Shown: positions 27,681-36,733 of the stretch, piece after piece
Layout: each line of letters begins with the position of its first letter
Numbering within the stretch: the stretch's first letter is position 1
Source: Paludibaculum fermentans
Lineage (GTDB): Bacteria; Acidobacteriota; Terriglobia; Bryobacterales; Bryobacteraceae
Direction: 5' to 3'
Assembly (NCBI RefSeq): GCF_015277775.1
Contig: NZ_CP063849.1
Coordinates: forward strand, 496,001-560,000
DNA length: 64,000 bases
Program-made: the position numbers and the translations under genes
The notes under the pieces: model-generated
Told to the model about the DNA's origin: nothing
Seen by the model: only the letters and a program-made list of their open reading frames with translations
Database searches by the model: none

Positions 27681-27736
27681 TGTTCAGGAACCCGGTGAAG
27701 TTCGCAAACGACCTGCAGGCGTTCCTGGAGAAATAG
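27566..27736 (+). pseudogene. Alpha/beta-hydrolase C-terminal fragment fused behind the DinB remnant
   Basis: In a different frame from the DinB fragment, about 56 codons read QFTGELSNNLPSQRW, AQAAIPNSRLFVYTAAEQGDH, LLMFRNPVKFANDL, QAFLEK and then a stop at 27736. This is the typical end of an alpha/beta hydrolase: a strand, the catalytic histidine in GDHLL, and a final helix leading to the FLEK end. No start codon or upstream hydrolase core is present, so it is a relic. Confidence 0.65.
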
Positions 27737-27868
27737 CGAGCGCGCGCCGGATTCCAGCTCGGGAGAGCTCTCAACGCGATGGCCAGTCAGCGCGCGAGGC
27801 CGAGGAGACTGGCCCGAGTCGCGCATCCGTTGACCCGGCGGTGCCGTGACGCATACCGGAATTGGAGT

Positions 27869-30226
27869 TCACTCCACCCGCAGCACGACCAAGGTAATGT
27901 CGTCATGTTGCGGGGCTCCAGCCGCAAAGCCGTCGACGGCTCGCACCAGCGCGTCGCATAACTCCGGCACGGAGAGCGCCCGTCCGGCGCAGATTGCCTG
28001 GGCCAGGCGCGCCTCACTGAACTCTTCCCCTTCCGGGCTCATCGCCTCGGTGATGCCGTCGGTGTAGAGCACCACCGTATCGCCGGGCCCCAGTTCCAAT
28101 TCCGCCTCCGCGAACGCCGCTCGCCGCTTCAGTCCCAGCGCCAGACCCTTGGTCCGGATCCACTCCACTTCGGAGGCGCCACTGCGCCACAACGCCGCGG
28201 GGTTGTGGCCGGCTGAAGAGTACATCAGTCGGCGTGAGCCTCGCGCACAGGCCAAAGCAAAGAGCGTGATGAAGCGGTTGGCCGGCGTCGAATCGAATAC
28301 CAGCTCATTCAGGCGCCCGAGCATCCCGTCGAGATTCTCCCCGGTGCGGCCAAAGGCCAGTCCGCGCAAACTCGCCTGGAGATTCGACATCAGGAGCGCC
28401 GCCGGCACTCCTTTGCCCGCCACATCGGCGATCGTGATCAAGAGGCGATCGCCGGCTGCGATGTAGTCATAGGAGTCGCCTCCGATCGACTGGGCGGGAC
28501 GGCAGATGCCGGAAATCCTGAAGCCAGGCAACTCGGGGTCGCGCTTGGGCAACAGGCGCGCCTGGACGTCCTTGGCAATCTGCAGTTCGCGCTGGATGCG
28601 CTCGCGCTGCACCGCCTCTTCGGCCACCCGGTGTGTGAGCCGCGCATTCTCTATCGCGAGCCCGGCCTGGTGCGCCACCGACTGCAACAACTGCTTCTCC
28701 GCCGGGGAATAGGGTTCCTGGCTCTTCTTCGGTCCCAGATGCAGCCCGCCCAGCACGCCATTGCGGCCCTGGACCGGCAGCGCCAGGCACCCCAACGCGG
28801 TCTCGGCCAACCAGTCGGGTGAAGGAGCCGTGCCGGCCAGCCAGGTGCGGACCTCCGGCACATGCAGCGCGGACGACACATGCCCGGCCACTGAGGCCAG
28901 CACCGCTTCGGGTTCGGTCATCGTGCGCAGCAACTCGCCGGTCCCGGCCAGCACCCGTTCGGCTTGCAGGGCCTCGCGGAAGAAGCGCCGGTCGACCCAG
29001 CCGTGCAAGCGCCTGGCCAACGGACCCACCAACAACATGGCCAGCAGGCTCCACGCGATCGCGGTCCAGCGGTTCTCCAGCAGTACCAGCGGCGCCAGCG
29101 CCAGCAGGATCCGCAAGGCGTCGACGGAGCGCCGCGCGAACGCATACTGCAAGCCTTGCCGCACCACGACGCCAACGTCCATCGCCCGCTCCACGATCAA
29201 CACGTAGGCAAAAGTCAGCGGCACCAGCGACAGCAGCAGGTACGCCACCCAAGTGATCACGGGATAAGCGCTGTACGAAAGGCCGGCCGCCAGGTTCGTG
29301 AGCTCCATTGCGAGCAGCGGACCGCGGCCCAGCAACAGCCCCGCCACCAGCAGGCGCAGCCTCCGCCGCGTGTCCGGGTCCGTCTCCCCCGCCAGGCGAT
29401 AGATGATATTCGCCACGCCTAACGCCATCGCGCCATACAGGATCGTGGCCTCCCACGAATCCGGCAGATCCCAGGCCTTCCACCGGTCGAGCCCGGCCGG
29501 AAACTCGGCGCCCATCAGGGCCAGCGCCGTATTTAGCGCCGCCAGCCACACCACGCTCAAGGTCAACGGCCAACGCAGCCAGGAGAGCAAACGCCGCGGA
29601 CTGCGCTCGGCCCCAAAGTCCAGTCCGAACCAGAGCCAGGCGGCCGCGCTCAACTGCCCGAGCCCGCGATTGAAGAAGCGCATCAGGCCCGACCAGAACG
29701 GCGGCCAACCGTCCACTTGAAACAGGTAGGAGTTGAACTGCGCTTGAGCCAGCAGGATGGAGAGCACCAACCAGGCCATCCGGTCCGTGGGCCGGCGGTA
29801 CACGATGAAGAATCCCAACAACACGCAGAACGACGGAACCAGGATGTTCTGGACGACCATGAACAGCCGCTCCACCGGTCCGATCCTCGCTGGAAACGGT
29901 CGCGTCGGCGCCGAGACGTCCAGCCGTCGCCCTTCGCGCTCCACGGTCAGCGGCACCGGCGGACCCATCGGGCGCCGGGTGAGGGCTCGATGCGCCTGCC
30001 CCCTTGACGCCACCGGCGTGCCGTCGACTGCAACGATTCGATCGCCGCGCCGCAGGCCGCCAAACTGGTCGACATTCACCTTGAGCGAGTCCGTCATCGG
30101 CAGACGGTAATGGATCGCCTCGGGATGAGCAGCGAACTCAATCGTGGTGACGACGAGGCGCACTTCGAGCGCGGTGACAATCGCGAAGATGATCCCCAGC
30201 AGGGACAGGCAGGCCGTGCGAGCCAT
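27869..30226 (-). CDS. Membrane-bound SpoIIE-type protein phosphatase with PDZ-like and GAF domains
   Basis: A 785-residue signalling protein. Order: N-terminal helix; periplasmic PDZ-like segment (~45-110, QFGGLRRGDRIVAVDGTPV); seven to eight transmembrane helices (~115-365); a GAF-like domain (~400-520, EAVLASVAGHVSSALHVPEV, GVLGGLHLGPKKS); a coiled segment; and a C-terminal PP2C/SpoIIE phosphatase domain (~560-785) with RPAQSIGGDSYDY, IADVAGKGVPAALLMS, YSSAGHNPAALW, VVLYTDGITEA and HDDITLVVL, whose aspartates bind the two metals. Such proteins dephosphorylate anti-sigma-factor antagonists in partner-switching pathways. No RsbW/RsbV homologue is adjacent. Likely a sensor of an envelope or external signal. 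Confidence 0.92.
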   Translation of the reverse strand: MARTACLSLLGIIFAIVTALEVRLVVTTIEFAAHPEAIHYRLPMTDSLKVNVDQFGGLRRGDRIVAVDGTPVASRGQAHRALTRRPMGPPVPLTVEREGRRLDVSAPTRPFPARIGPVERLFMVVQNILVPSFCVLLGFFIVYRRPTDRMAWLVLSILLAQAQFNSYLFQVDGWPPFWSGLMRFFNRGLGQLSAAAWLWFGLDFGAERSPRRLLSWLRWPLTLSVVWLAALNTALALMGAEFPAGLDRWKAWDLPDSWEATILYGAMALGVANIIYRLAGETDPDTRRRLRLLVAGLLLGRGPLLAMELTNLAAGLSYSAYPVITWVAYLLLSLVPLTFAYVLIVERAMDVGVVVRQGLQYAFARRSVDALRILLALAPLVLLENRWTAIAWSLLAMLLVGPLARRLHGWVDRRFFREALQAERVLAGTGELLRTMTEPEAVLASVAGHVSSALHVPEVRTWLAGTAPSPDWLAETALGCLALPVQGRNGVLGGLHLGPKKSQEPYSPAEKQLLQSVAHQAGLAIENARLTHRVAEEAVQRERIQRELQIAKDVQARLLPKRDPELPGFRISGICRPAQSIGGDSYDYIAAGDRLLITIADVAGKGVPAALLMSNLQASLRGLAFGRTGENLDGMLGRLNELVFDSTPANRFITLFALACARGSRRLMYSSAGHNPAALWRSGASEVEWIRTKGLALGLKRRAAFAEAELELGPGDTVVLYTDGITEAMSPEGEEFSEARLAQAICAGRALSVPELCDALVRAVDGFAAGAPQHDDITLVVLRVE

Positions 30227-30301
30227 CCTGCTATGTTACTTCCTCGAGCCCCGGTGTCCAGTCCGTCGTCGGCTGGCGGCCGGGCGATTCGGTGCCAGTC
30301 T

Positions 30302-31527
30302 CTACCTCGGCGTGATCAAGCCGCCCAGCTTGTCGCTCTCGCTCTCAGAGGTCCTTGGGAATAAGGTGGAGTACGCCTCCAGGTACTTCAGCCCGGCGCC
30401 CGTGTTGTAGACCACGATCTTCTCTTCCGGCTGCAGGAAGCCGGTCTTCAATAGATGATCCAGAGCAGCGAAGCAGGCCGCGCCCTCCGGCGCCGCGAAG
30501 ATGCCTTCCCGGCTGGCCAGTTCCGCCCCTGCCAGCAGGGACGCCCGGTCGCTCACCGCCACGCACGTCCCCTTGCTCGCCCTCACCGCCTGCAGGATCA
30601 GGAAATCGCCCAGCGGCTTCGGCACCCGCAGTCCGCTGGAGACCGTCATCGCGTTCTCCCAGAACGTGCTGCGTTCGGCCCCCTGCTCGAAGGCCCGCAC
30701 CACCGGCGCGCAGCCGTCCGCCTGCACGACAATCATCTTCGGCCGCTTGGACCCGATCCAGCCCAGCGCCTCCATCTCGTCGAACGCCTTCCACATCCCG
30801 ATCAGGCCCACGCCGCCGCCCGTGGGATAGAAGATGGCGTCGGGCAAATTCCACTGGAACTGCTCGGCCACCTCGTAGCCCATCGTCTTCTTGCCCTCGA
30901 TGCGGAACGGCTCCTTCAAGGTATTGATTTCAAACCAGCCCTCGGCCTCTTTCCGCTCCACCACGATGCGGCCGCAGTCGCTGATCAACCCGTCCACCAG
31001 GGTGACCTTGGCGCCGAAGCTCTTACATTCGATGTAGTTGGACTGCGGCACGTCCTCGGCATAAAGATATGCGCTTCGATGCCCGCCGCCGCGGCATAGG
31101 CCGCCGTCGCACTGGCCGCATTGCCGGCCGAGCCCAGGGCCACCTTCTTGATCCCCAACTCGTGGCACATCGAGATGCAGCACGCCAGGCCGCGCGCCTT
31201 GAAGCTGCCGGTAGGATTGATCCCCTCGTCTTTCACCCACAGGTTCTGCGCTCCAATGGCCGCGCCGTAGTGCCTCGCCCGGATCAGCGGAGTCCAGCCT
31301 TCCCCCAATGAAATCATGGACATAGGCTTCGACACAGGCAGCACCGGGGCATACCGCCACATCGACGACGGACCACTGGCGATCCACTCCCGGCTCCAGC
31401 CATTGCGCGCGGCTTCCAGGTCGTAGCGCACCAGCAGCGGCCCGCCGCACTCGCAAAGATTGTGCGGCTGGTTGGCCGGGTAGGTTTTTCCGCACAGGCT
31501 GCATTCCAGGTGTGTGAGAGTGGTCAT
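30302..31527 (-). pseudogene. thrC: Threonine synthase, interrupted by a single-base frameshift
   Basis: From ATG 31527 the protein has an N-terminal zinc ribbon (LECSLCGKTYPANQPHNLCECG), then GEGWTPLIRA, the PLP lysine in NPTGSFKARGL and GSAGNAASATAAYAAAAG. At about 31056-31058 the frame breaks: one missing base (CCG-AG where CCGGAG is expected) turns the continuing VPQSNYIECKSFGAKV into another frame. The second half is intact to 30302 (EPFRIEGKKTMGYE, FYPTGGGVGLIGMWKAF, VVYNTGAGLKYLEAY). Total length is one base short of a whole number of codons. Either a true pseudogene or an assembly error; a second, intact thrC lies at 38358. Confidence 0.88.
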
Positions 31528-31548
31528 CTCTTGCAGCATACTGAAAAC

Positions 31549-34479
31549 ATGTCTCGCGTGACTTGTCCTGCGGTCCTCTTTTTCCTCGGCGCCAGCCTCG
31601 CGCTGGCTCAAACCCAGAAGCTCGACGACGGTTACGCGAAGAAAATCCGCGAATTTACGACGGATCCGATGTTCCTGACGGAGTTGGTCGATCACCTGCC
31701 TGCTTCAGACAAAGTGCCCACTCCGGAGAAGTTCCTCGGCTACATCGCCGGAGCGCAGAACAAGCTCACTTACGCCAAGGACATCTACCGCTACATGCGC
31801 GAGGTGGAGAAAACCTCGCCGCGCGTCCGGGTCCTCTCCATCGGCCAGACCGAGGAAAACCGCGAAATGGTCATCGTGGTGGTGTCGAGCGAAGCCAACC
31901 TCGCCCGGCTCGATCGCCTCAAGCAGATCACCGCCACGCTGGCCGATCCGAGCAAGACCACGCCCGCCGAGGCCGAAAAGCTGATCGCCGAGGGCCTGCC
32001 GTTCTATTGGGCCACCGCCTCCATCCATTCGCCCGAGACCGGTTCTCCCGAGATGTCGATGGAACTGGTCTACCGTCTGGCGGTCGAAGAGACCCCGTTC
32101 ATTCAGAAGATCCGCGACAACGCCATCGTCCTGGTCACCCCGGTAGTTGAGGTGGATGGCCGCGAGAAGATGGTCGACCTCTACCGCTGGCGGAAGGAGA
32201 ATCCCGGCAAAACCGCCCCCAGCCTCCTGTACTGGGGTAAATATGTTGCACACGACAACAACCGCGACGGCATGGCCCTCTCGCTCGCCCTTAGCCGCAA
32301 CATAACAAAAGCCTTCCTGCAATTCCACCCGCAGGTTCTGCACGATCTGCACGAGTCCGTGCCGTTTCTTTACACGTCCACCGGCATGGGGCCTTACAAC
32401 GCTTGGCTCGATCCCATCGTCATCAATGAGTGGCAGAAGCTCGCCTACTACGAAATTGAAGAGATGACGAAGCGCGGCGTTCCCGGCGTCTGGACCCACG
32501 GGTTCTACGACGGTTGGGCCGCTAACTACCTCATGGAAGTCGCCCACGGGCACAACTCGATCGGCCGGTTCTACGAGACCTTCGGCAACGGAGGCGCGGA
32601 TACGCGCGAGCGCACCGTCCCCGCCGCCCAGACCACCCGCGCCTGGTTCCGCCCCAATCCGCCGCTGCCCAAGGTGAACTGGTCGCAGCGCAACAACGTG
32701 AACATGCAGCAGTCCGCGCTGTTGCTGGCGATGAACTACACGGCCACGAACAAAGAGACATTCCTGCGCAATTTCTGGCTGAAGAGCCAGCGCAGCGTCG
32801 CCAAGGCGACGACCGAGGGTCCGGCCGCCTACATCATCGACGCCGCTGCCCGTCCGAACGAAGCCGCTTCGCTGGCTGACCAACTCGCCCTGCACGGCGT
32901 GGAAGTGCAGCGCCTGACCCAGGCCTATCAGGGCAATGCCGCCGGATCCTACGTTGTCCGCATGGACCAGCCCTACTCGCGGCTCGCCGACATGCTGCTC
33001 GACCGGCAATATTACAACGCCAACGACACCCCGCCGTATGACGACACGGGCTGGACGATCCAGGCGCTGCGGAACCTCAAGAGCAGCAGGATCACCGACG
33101 TGGCCGTGCTGAAAGCGCCCATGGCGCCGGTCACTGGGCCGGTCAAGCCGGAAGGGAAGGTCATCGGCGACGGTTCTGTCTATGCTGTGAATCACAATGG
33201 CGACCGCGTCCTGGCCACCTTGCGCTACAAGCTCAAGGACGTGAAGATGGACGCCGCCGAGGAGTCCTTCGAAGCCGAGGGCCAGAAATTCGCAGCGGGT
33301 TCGTTCCTGATTCCCGCGGCCGGTAATCCGGCGGATCTGAAACAGCGGCTGCAGTCCGCCGCGACGGAACTGGGCGTCAACATCGTAGCCCTGAAGGCCG
33401 CGCCTAAGACCGCGCAGCATCCGCTGGCCGCTCCGCGCATCGCCCTGGTCCACAACTGGCTGAATACACAGAACGAAGGCTGGTTCCGCCTGGCCATGGA
33501 CACGACAGGCGTCCCTTACACCTACATCTCTGATCACACGGTGGCGGCCACCTCCGATCTGCGCTCGAAGTTCGAAGTCATCATCCTGGGACCCATGGGC
33601 GGCACCGCCCAGCGCATCGTCAACGGCATGCCGAAGCGCGGCGATCCGGTGCCGTGGAAGGCCTCTACGTTGACCCCAAATTTCGGGACGTCGCCCGATC
33701 AGACCGATGACATCCGTGGCGGCCTGGGCCTGGAAGGCGTGCAGCACATTCGCGACTTCGTCGAGGCCGGCGGCCTGTTCATCACCATCGGAGGCAATGC
33801 GTCATTGCCGATTACGTATGGCTTGATCGACGGCATCACCATCCAGCCGACACGGGAATTGAAAGTGCGCGGCAGCGTCCTCGATTCCGGCATCTCTGAT
33901 CCGCGCAGCCCCATCGCTTACGGCTATTCCGAGCATCTGCCGGTCTACCTGGGTTCGGAACTGGTCTTGAACGCCAGCGCCACCGCCGGTTTGGGCGGGG
34001 GCGGCGGACAGGCAGGCAGCGTCAGCGGCCAGAACCGCGCCAGCGGCCGTGGCGGTCTCACCGATCCGGATGTCATCCAGGGGCGTCCTCCGGCTCCGGC
34101 CGTGCCCGAGCCCAAGCCCGATGAGCCCAACGCCGAGATGCTCGAGAACATGCGCGCCTACCTGCCCACCCCGGCCGAGCGTCCGCGCACCATCCTCAAG
34201 TTCGGTGAGGAGAAAGACCTGCTCATCTCCGGCCTGCTCGCCGGGGGCAGGGAACTCGCCGGCAAGCCTGCCCTGGTCGATGTACCCCAGGGTAAGGGCC
34301 ACTACGTCCTGTTTGCTATCAACCCGATGTGGCGCCAGCAGACACAGGGCAGCTTCATGCTGCTCTTCAACGCCGCCATGAATTTTGAGAACCTGGGAGC
34401 AGGCCGGTCCGCCGGCAATGGCCGCTCGACCGGGACGCCCACCGCCGGTGACGACGACTACAACGACCTGATGCAATGA
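31549..34479 (+). CDS. Secreted M14-family zinc carboxypeptidase
   Basis: A 976-residue exported protein with a signal peptide (VLFFLGASLALAQ). Residues ~40-420 form an M14 carboxypeptidase domain: GQTEENREMVIVVVS, zinc ligands in ASIHSPETGS (His and Glu) and QVLHDLHESVP (His). The long C-terminal part includes a class-I glutamine-amidotransferase-like fold (IALVHNWLNTQNEGWFRLAM, VIILGPMGGTAQRI) and a Gly-rich linker (~825-850). Start chosen at the signal peptide. Only 21 bases separate it from the divergent thrC start, so both promoters overlap coding sequence. It overlaps the next gene by ATGA, suggesting a cell-wall or peptide-processing operon. Confidence 0.88.
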   Translation: MSRVTCPAVLFFLGASLALAQTQKLDDGYAKKIREFTTDPMFLTELVDHLPASDKVPTPEKFLGYIAGAQNKLTYAKDIYRYMREVEKTSPRVRVLSIGQTEENREMVIVVVSSEANLARLDRLKQITATLADPSKTTPAEAEKLIAEGLPFYWATASIHSPETGSPEMSMELVYRLAVEETPFIQKIRDNAIVLVTPVVEVDGREKMVDLYRWRKENPGKTAPSLLYWGKYVAHDNNRDGMALSLALSRNITKAFLQFHPQVLHDLHESVPFLYTSTGMGPYNAWLDPIVINEWQKLAYYEIEEMTKRGVPGVWTHGFYDGWAANYLMEVAHGHNSIGRFYETFGNGGADTRERTVPAAQTTRAWFRPNPPLPKVNWSQRNNVNMQQSALLLAMNYTATNKETFLRNFWLKSQRSVAKATTEGPAAYIIDAAARPNEAASLADQLALHGVEVQRLTQAYQGNAAGSYVVRMDQPYSRLADMLLDRQYYNANDTPPYDDTGWTIQALRNLKSSRITDVAVLKAPMAPVTGPVKPEGKVIGDGSVYAVNHNGDRVLATLRYKLKDVKMDAAEESFEAEGQKFAAGSFLIPAAGNPADLKQRLQSAATELGVNIVALKAAPKTAQHPLAAPRIALVHNWLNTQNEGWFRLAMDTTGVPYTYISDHTVAATSDLRSKFEVIILGPMGGTAQRIVNGMPKRGDPVPWKASTLTPNFGTSPDQTDDIRGGLGLEGVQHIRDFVEAGGLFITIGGNASLPITYGLIDGITIQPTRELKVRGSVLDSGISDPRSPIAYGYSEHLPVYLGSELVLNASATAGLGGGGGQAGSVSGQNRASGRGGLTDPDVIQGRPPAPAVPEPKPDEPNAEMLENMRAYLPTPAERPRTILKFGEEKDLLISGLLAGGRELAGKPALVDVPQGKGHYVLFAINPMWRQQTQGSFMLLFNAAMNFENLGAGRSAGNGRSTGTPTAGDDDYNDLMQ

Positions 34480-35177
34480 AGCGCTTTGTTCTTTTTCTCG
34501 CTCTCGCCGCCCTGCCGCTCGCCGCGGCCGATATCGCCGTGCTCCACACAGGCGCGCGGATTCGTGCCCAGCGCATCGAGAAACTGGACGACCGCTACAT
34601 TCTCACCACCGCCGACAGCCGGATCGAGTTGAAGGCCGACCTGATTGCGGACCTGGAACACGAAGACGATCCCCCTCCGCCGCCAGCGGTTGTGGCGGAC
34701 AAGTCCCTCACGCCCCCGCCAATCAAGGAAACGGATCCCAGGAAGCTGGTCACCGAGGCCGCGATCAAGTACGGCCTGCCACCCGCCATCGTCCACGCCC
34801 TGGCCATGACCGAATCCGCTTATCAGACGAACGCCGTCTCCCGCGCGGGTGCGATTGGCGTGATGCAACTCATGCCCGGCACCGCCCAGTCTTTCAACGC
34901 CGATCCCCGCGATGTCGAGCAGAATATCGACGCGGGCACGCGCCTGCTGCGCGAACTGCTGCTGAAGTACGAGAACGATCCCAACCCGGTGCGCCGCGCC
35001 CTCGCCGCTTACAACGCGGGTTCCGGCGCCGTCGCCCGCTACAACGGGGTTCCGCCCTATCGCGAAACCCAGGCCTACGTGGAAAAGGTGATCGAGCGCT
35101 ACTGGAAGCAGGTCAACGCTGCGCAGCCGGTATCACTCGCAGCTCAAGGTTCTGCGGTCCAGACTCCCGGACAGTGA
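34476..35177 (+). CDS. Secreted lytic transglycosylase (SLT domain)
   Basis: A 233-residue protein with a signal peptide (FVLFLALAALPLAAA), a short N-terminal domain (~18-60), a proline-rich linker (DPPPPPA) and a C-terminal SLT catalytic domain (~90-225). Seen: catalytic glutamate in ALAMTESAYQ, RAGAIGVMQLMPGTAQSF, LLRELLLKYENDPNP, LAAYNAGSGAVARYNGVPPY and ETQAYVEKVIERYW. It cleaves peptidoglycan between MurNAc and GlcNAc. Translationally coupled (ATGA overlap) to the M14 peptidase gene. Its 3' end overlaps the convergent gene by 65 bases. Confidence 0.92.
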   Translation: MKRFVLFLALAALPLAAADIAVLHTGARIRAQRIEKLDDRYILTTADSRIELKADLIADLEHEDDPPPPPAVVADKSLTPPPIKETDPRKLVTEAAIKYGLPPAIVHALAMTESAYQTNAVSRAGAIGVMQLMPGTAQSFNADPRDVEQNIDAGTRLLRELLLKYENDPNPVRRALAAYNAGSGAVARYNGVPPYRETQAYVEKVIERYWKQVNAAQPVSLAAQGSAVQTPGQ

Positions 35178-36732
35178 CCTTCTTCGCCCTGGACATCAGC
35201 GGCTTCAGGAATTCCTCGTCTTCCAGCGCGCCCGGCTCCATCTGATCCAACGACAGGATCGCGTACTCCCCCGGAGCCACATTGGGCAGCCTGAAGGCGC
35301 CGTTCTGGTCGGTGCGCGTCACCCTCACGCGAAAGGCCTTCTTCGGCACCGGTACCAGCCCGACATTCACTGAAGGCACTGGTTCGCCCTTATCGTTCTG
35401 CACGACTCCGCCCAATTCGGCCGTCGCCAGGTTCATTGACACCGCTACCGGCGTCGCCGCGTTCGAGATTTCGGCCTCATCGCTTTCCAGTACCTTCTCG
35501 CCCAGCTTGATCTCTTTTACATAGTGGGTCGAGGGCATGCCAGTGAACGCGATCCGGTACCGGCCCGCCACCAGATTGCCGAGCACGAAATCGCCGTTGT
35601 CGGCCGCCGATGACATCGCGAACGTCGCCACAATGTCGTCCGCCGGTACGGCCACGATCTTGATCGACCCGACCTTCAGGTCCGGAGAGGGCTCCGCCGT
35701 CAGATGCCCCTTCACCTCAAACGGAGCAGCAGCCTGCACGGTCACCTTCTCGATGGGTTGGTCACCGATCTCGATGGACGACTTCACGACGAAAGCCGTA
35801 TTGCCCAGTCCGGTCGGCAGCGTCTGCAGGATATAGGAGCCAGGCGGCACGTTTTTGAAGGTGAACTTACCGTCCGCCCCCTGCAGCAGCGCCCGCGGAC
35901 CCATCGCCCGGCCCATCGGCCCCATGTCCTTGGGCACCAGGCTCAGGTAGGTCACCGACGAAGTGCCGGGCGGTACTCCGGCAATCTCACCCGTGAACGT
36001 CACCGTCTTGATCTTGCTCAGCCGGATGTCGATACCGGGCACCTCGGACGCGTCCTTGATGTCGATGGACTGGGCCTCCGTCATGGTGGGCACCGACGGG
36101 AAGCACGTATTCGACAGCGCCTCCTCCACGCCCGTCTTGACGTCCTTGGGGTTCAGTTGCGGCTGGTAGGATCCTTCCAGCACCGCGCAGACCACGAACT
36201 TGCCCGGCGGCAACTGCCCAATCCTGTACTCGCCCAGGTCATTGCTCATCACGGGCACGGTGCCAGCCGGCAGGCGAATCTTCTTGCCGTTGGCATACAT
36301 GCTGTTCATGGCCAACACCAACGCCTTGGCCACCGGTTCGCCCTCGTTGTCGGTGATCTTGCCGGCGATCACCCCCTGCTTGGGGAGCGCGATGTTTAGG
36401 CCGGTCAGCGCGGCTCCGGCGTCAATCCGCAGCGTCTGCCCCAGCGCTTCGCCCGGATTCTTCGCGCCATAGCCAGTCGCCTGGTATCCGGCCCTCTCCG
36501 CCGACAACCGGTAGCGGCCCGGCTTCACATCCTTCAGAATGTACTTGCCGTCGTCGCCCGTTTCCGCCGACTGTGCCTGTTCGCTGCCGCCGAGCAGAGT
36601 CAGCGTCACCTTCGCCTTCCGGATCGCCGTCTGCGTGGCCGCGTGGGTGACGGCCCCTTCCACCGTGGCCGGCTTCACCTCCTGCGTGGCCGGAGCCTGC
36701 ATCAGCATCGCCATCACGAACAGGGAAATCAT
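35113..36732 (-). CDS. Surface protein with tandem carboxypeptidase-regulatory-like (Ig-like) domains
   Basis: A 539-residue protein. A short hydrophobic N-terminus (ISLFVMAMLMQ) may act as signal. The body is made of several beta-sandwich repeats of the carboxypeptidase-regulatory type: VEGAVTHAATQTAI...DDGKYILKDVKPGRYRL, IAGKITDNEGEPVAKALVL...GEYRIGQLPPGKFVV, ...GKFTFKNVPPGSYIL, ...NGDFVLGNLVAGRYRI and LGGVVQNDKGEPVPSVNVG...NGAFRLPNVAPGEYAIL, about five copies. Such domains are very common in acidobacterial exported proteins. It begins one base after the dehydrogenase stop codon, so it is the last gene of an operon with the HhH and dehydrogenase genes. Confidence 0.85.
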   Translation of the reverse strand: MISLFVMAMLMQAPATQEVKPATVEGAVTHAATQTAIRKAKVTLTLLGGSEQAQSAETGDDGKYILKDVKPGRYRLSAERAGYQATGYGAKNPGEALGQTLRIDAGAALTGLNIALPKQGVIAGKITDNEGEPVAKALVLAMNSMYANGKKIRLPAGTVPVMSNDLGEYRIGQLPPGKFVVCAVLEGSYQPQLNPKDVKTGVEEALSNTCFPSVPTMTEAQSIDIKDASEVPGIDIRLSKIKTVTFTGEIAGVPPGTSSVTYLSLVPKDMGPMGRAMGPRALLQGADGKFTFKNVPPGSYILQTLPTGLGNTAFVVKSSIEIGDQPIEKVTVQAAAPFEVKGHLTAEPSPDLKVGSIKIVAVPADDIVATFAMSSAADNGDFVLGNLVAGRYRIAFTGMPSTHYVKEIKLGEKVLESDEAEISNAATPVAVSMNLATAELGGVVQNDKGEPVPSVNVGLVPVPKKAFRVRVTRTDQNGAFRLPNVAPGEYAILSLDQMEPGALEDEEFLKPLMSRAKKVTVRESGPQNLELRVIPAAQR

Positions 36733-36733
36733 G

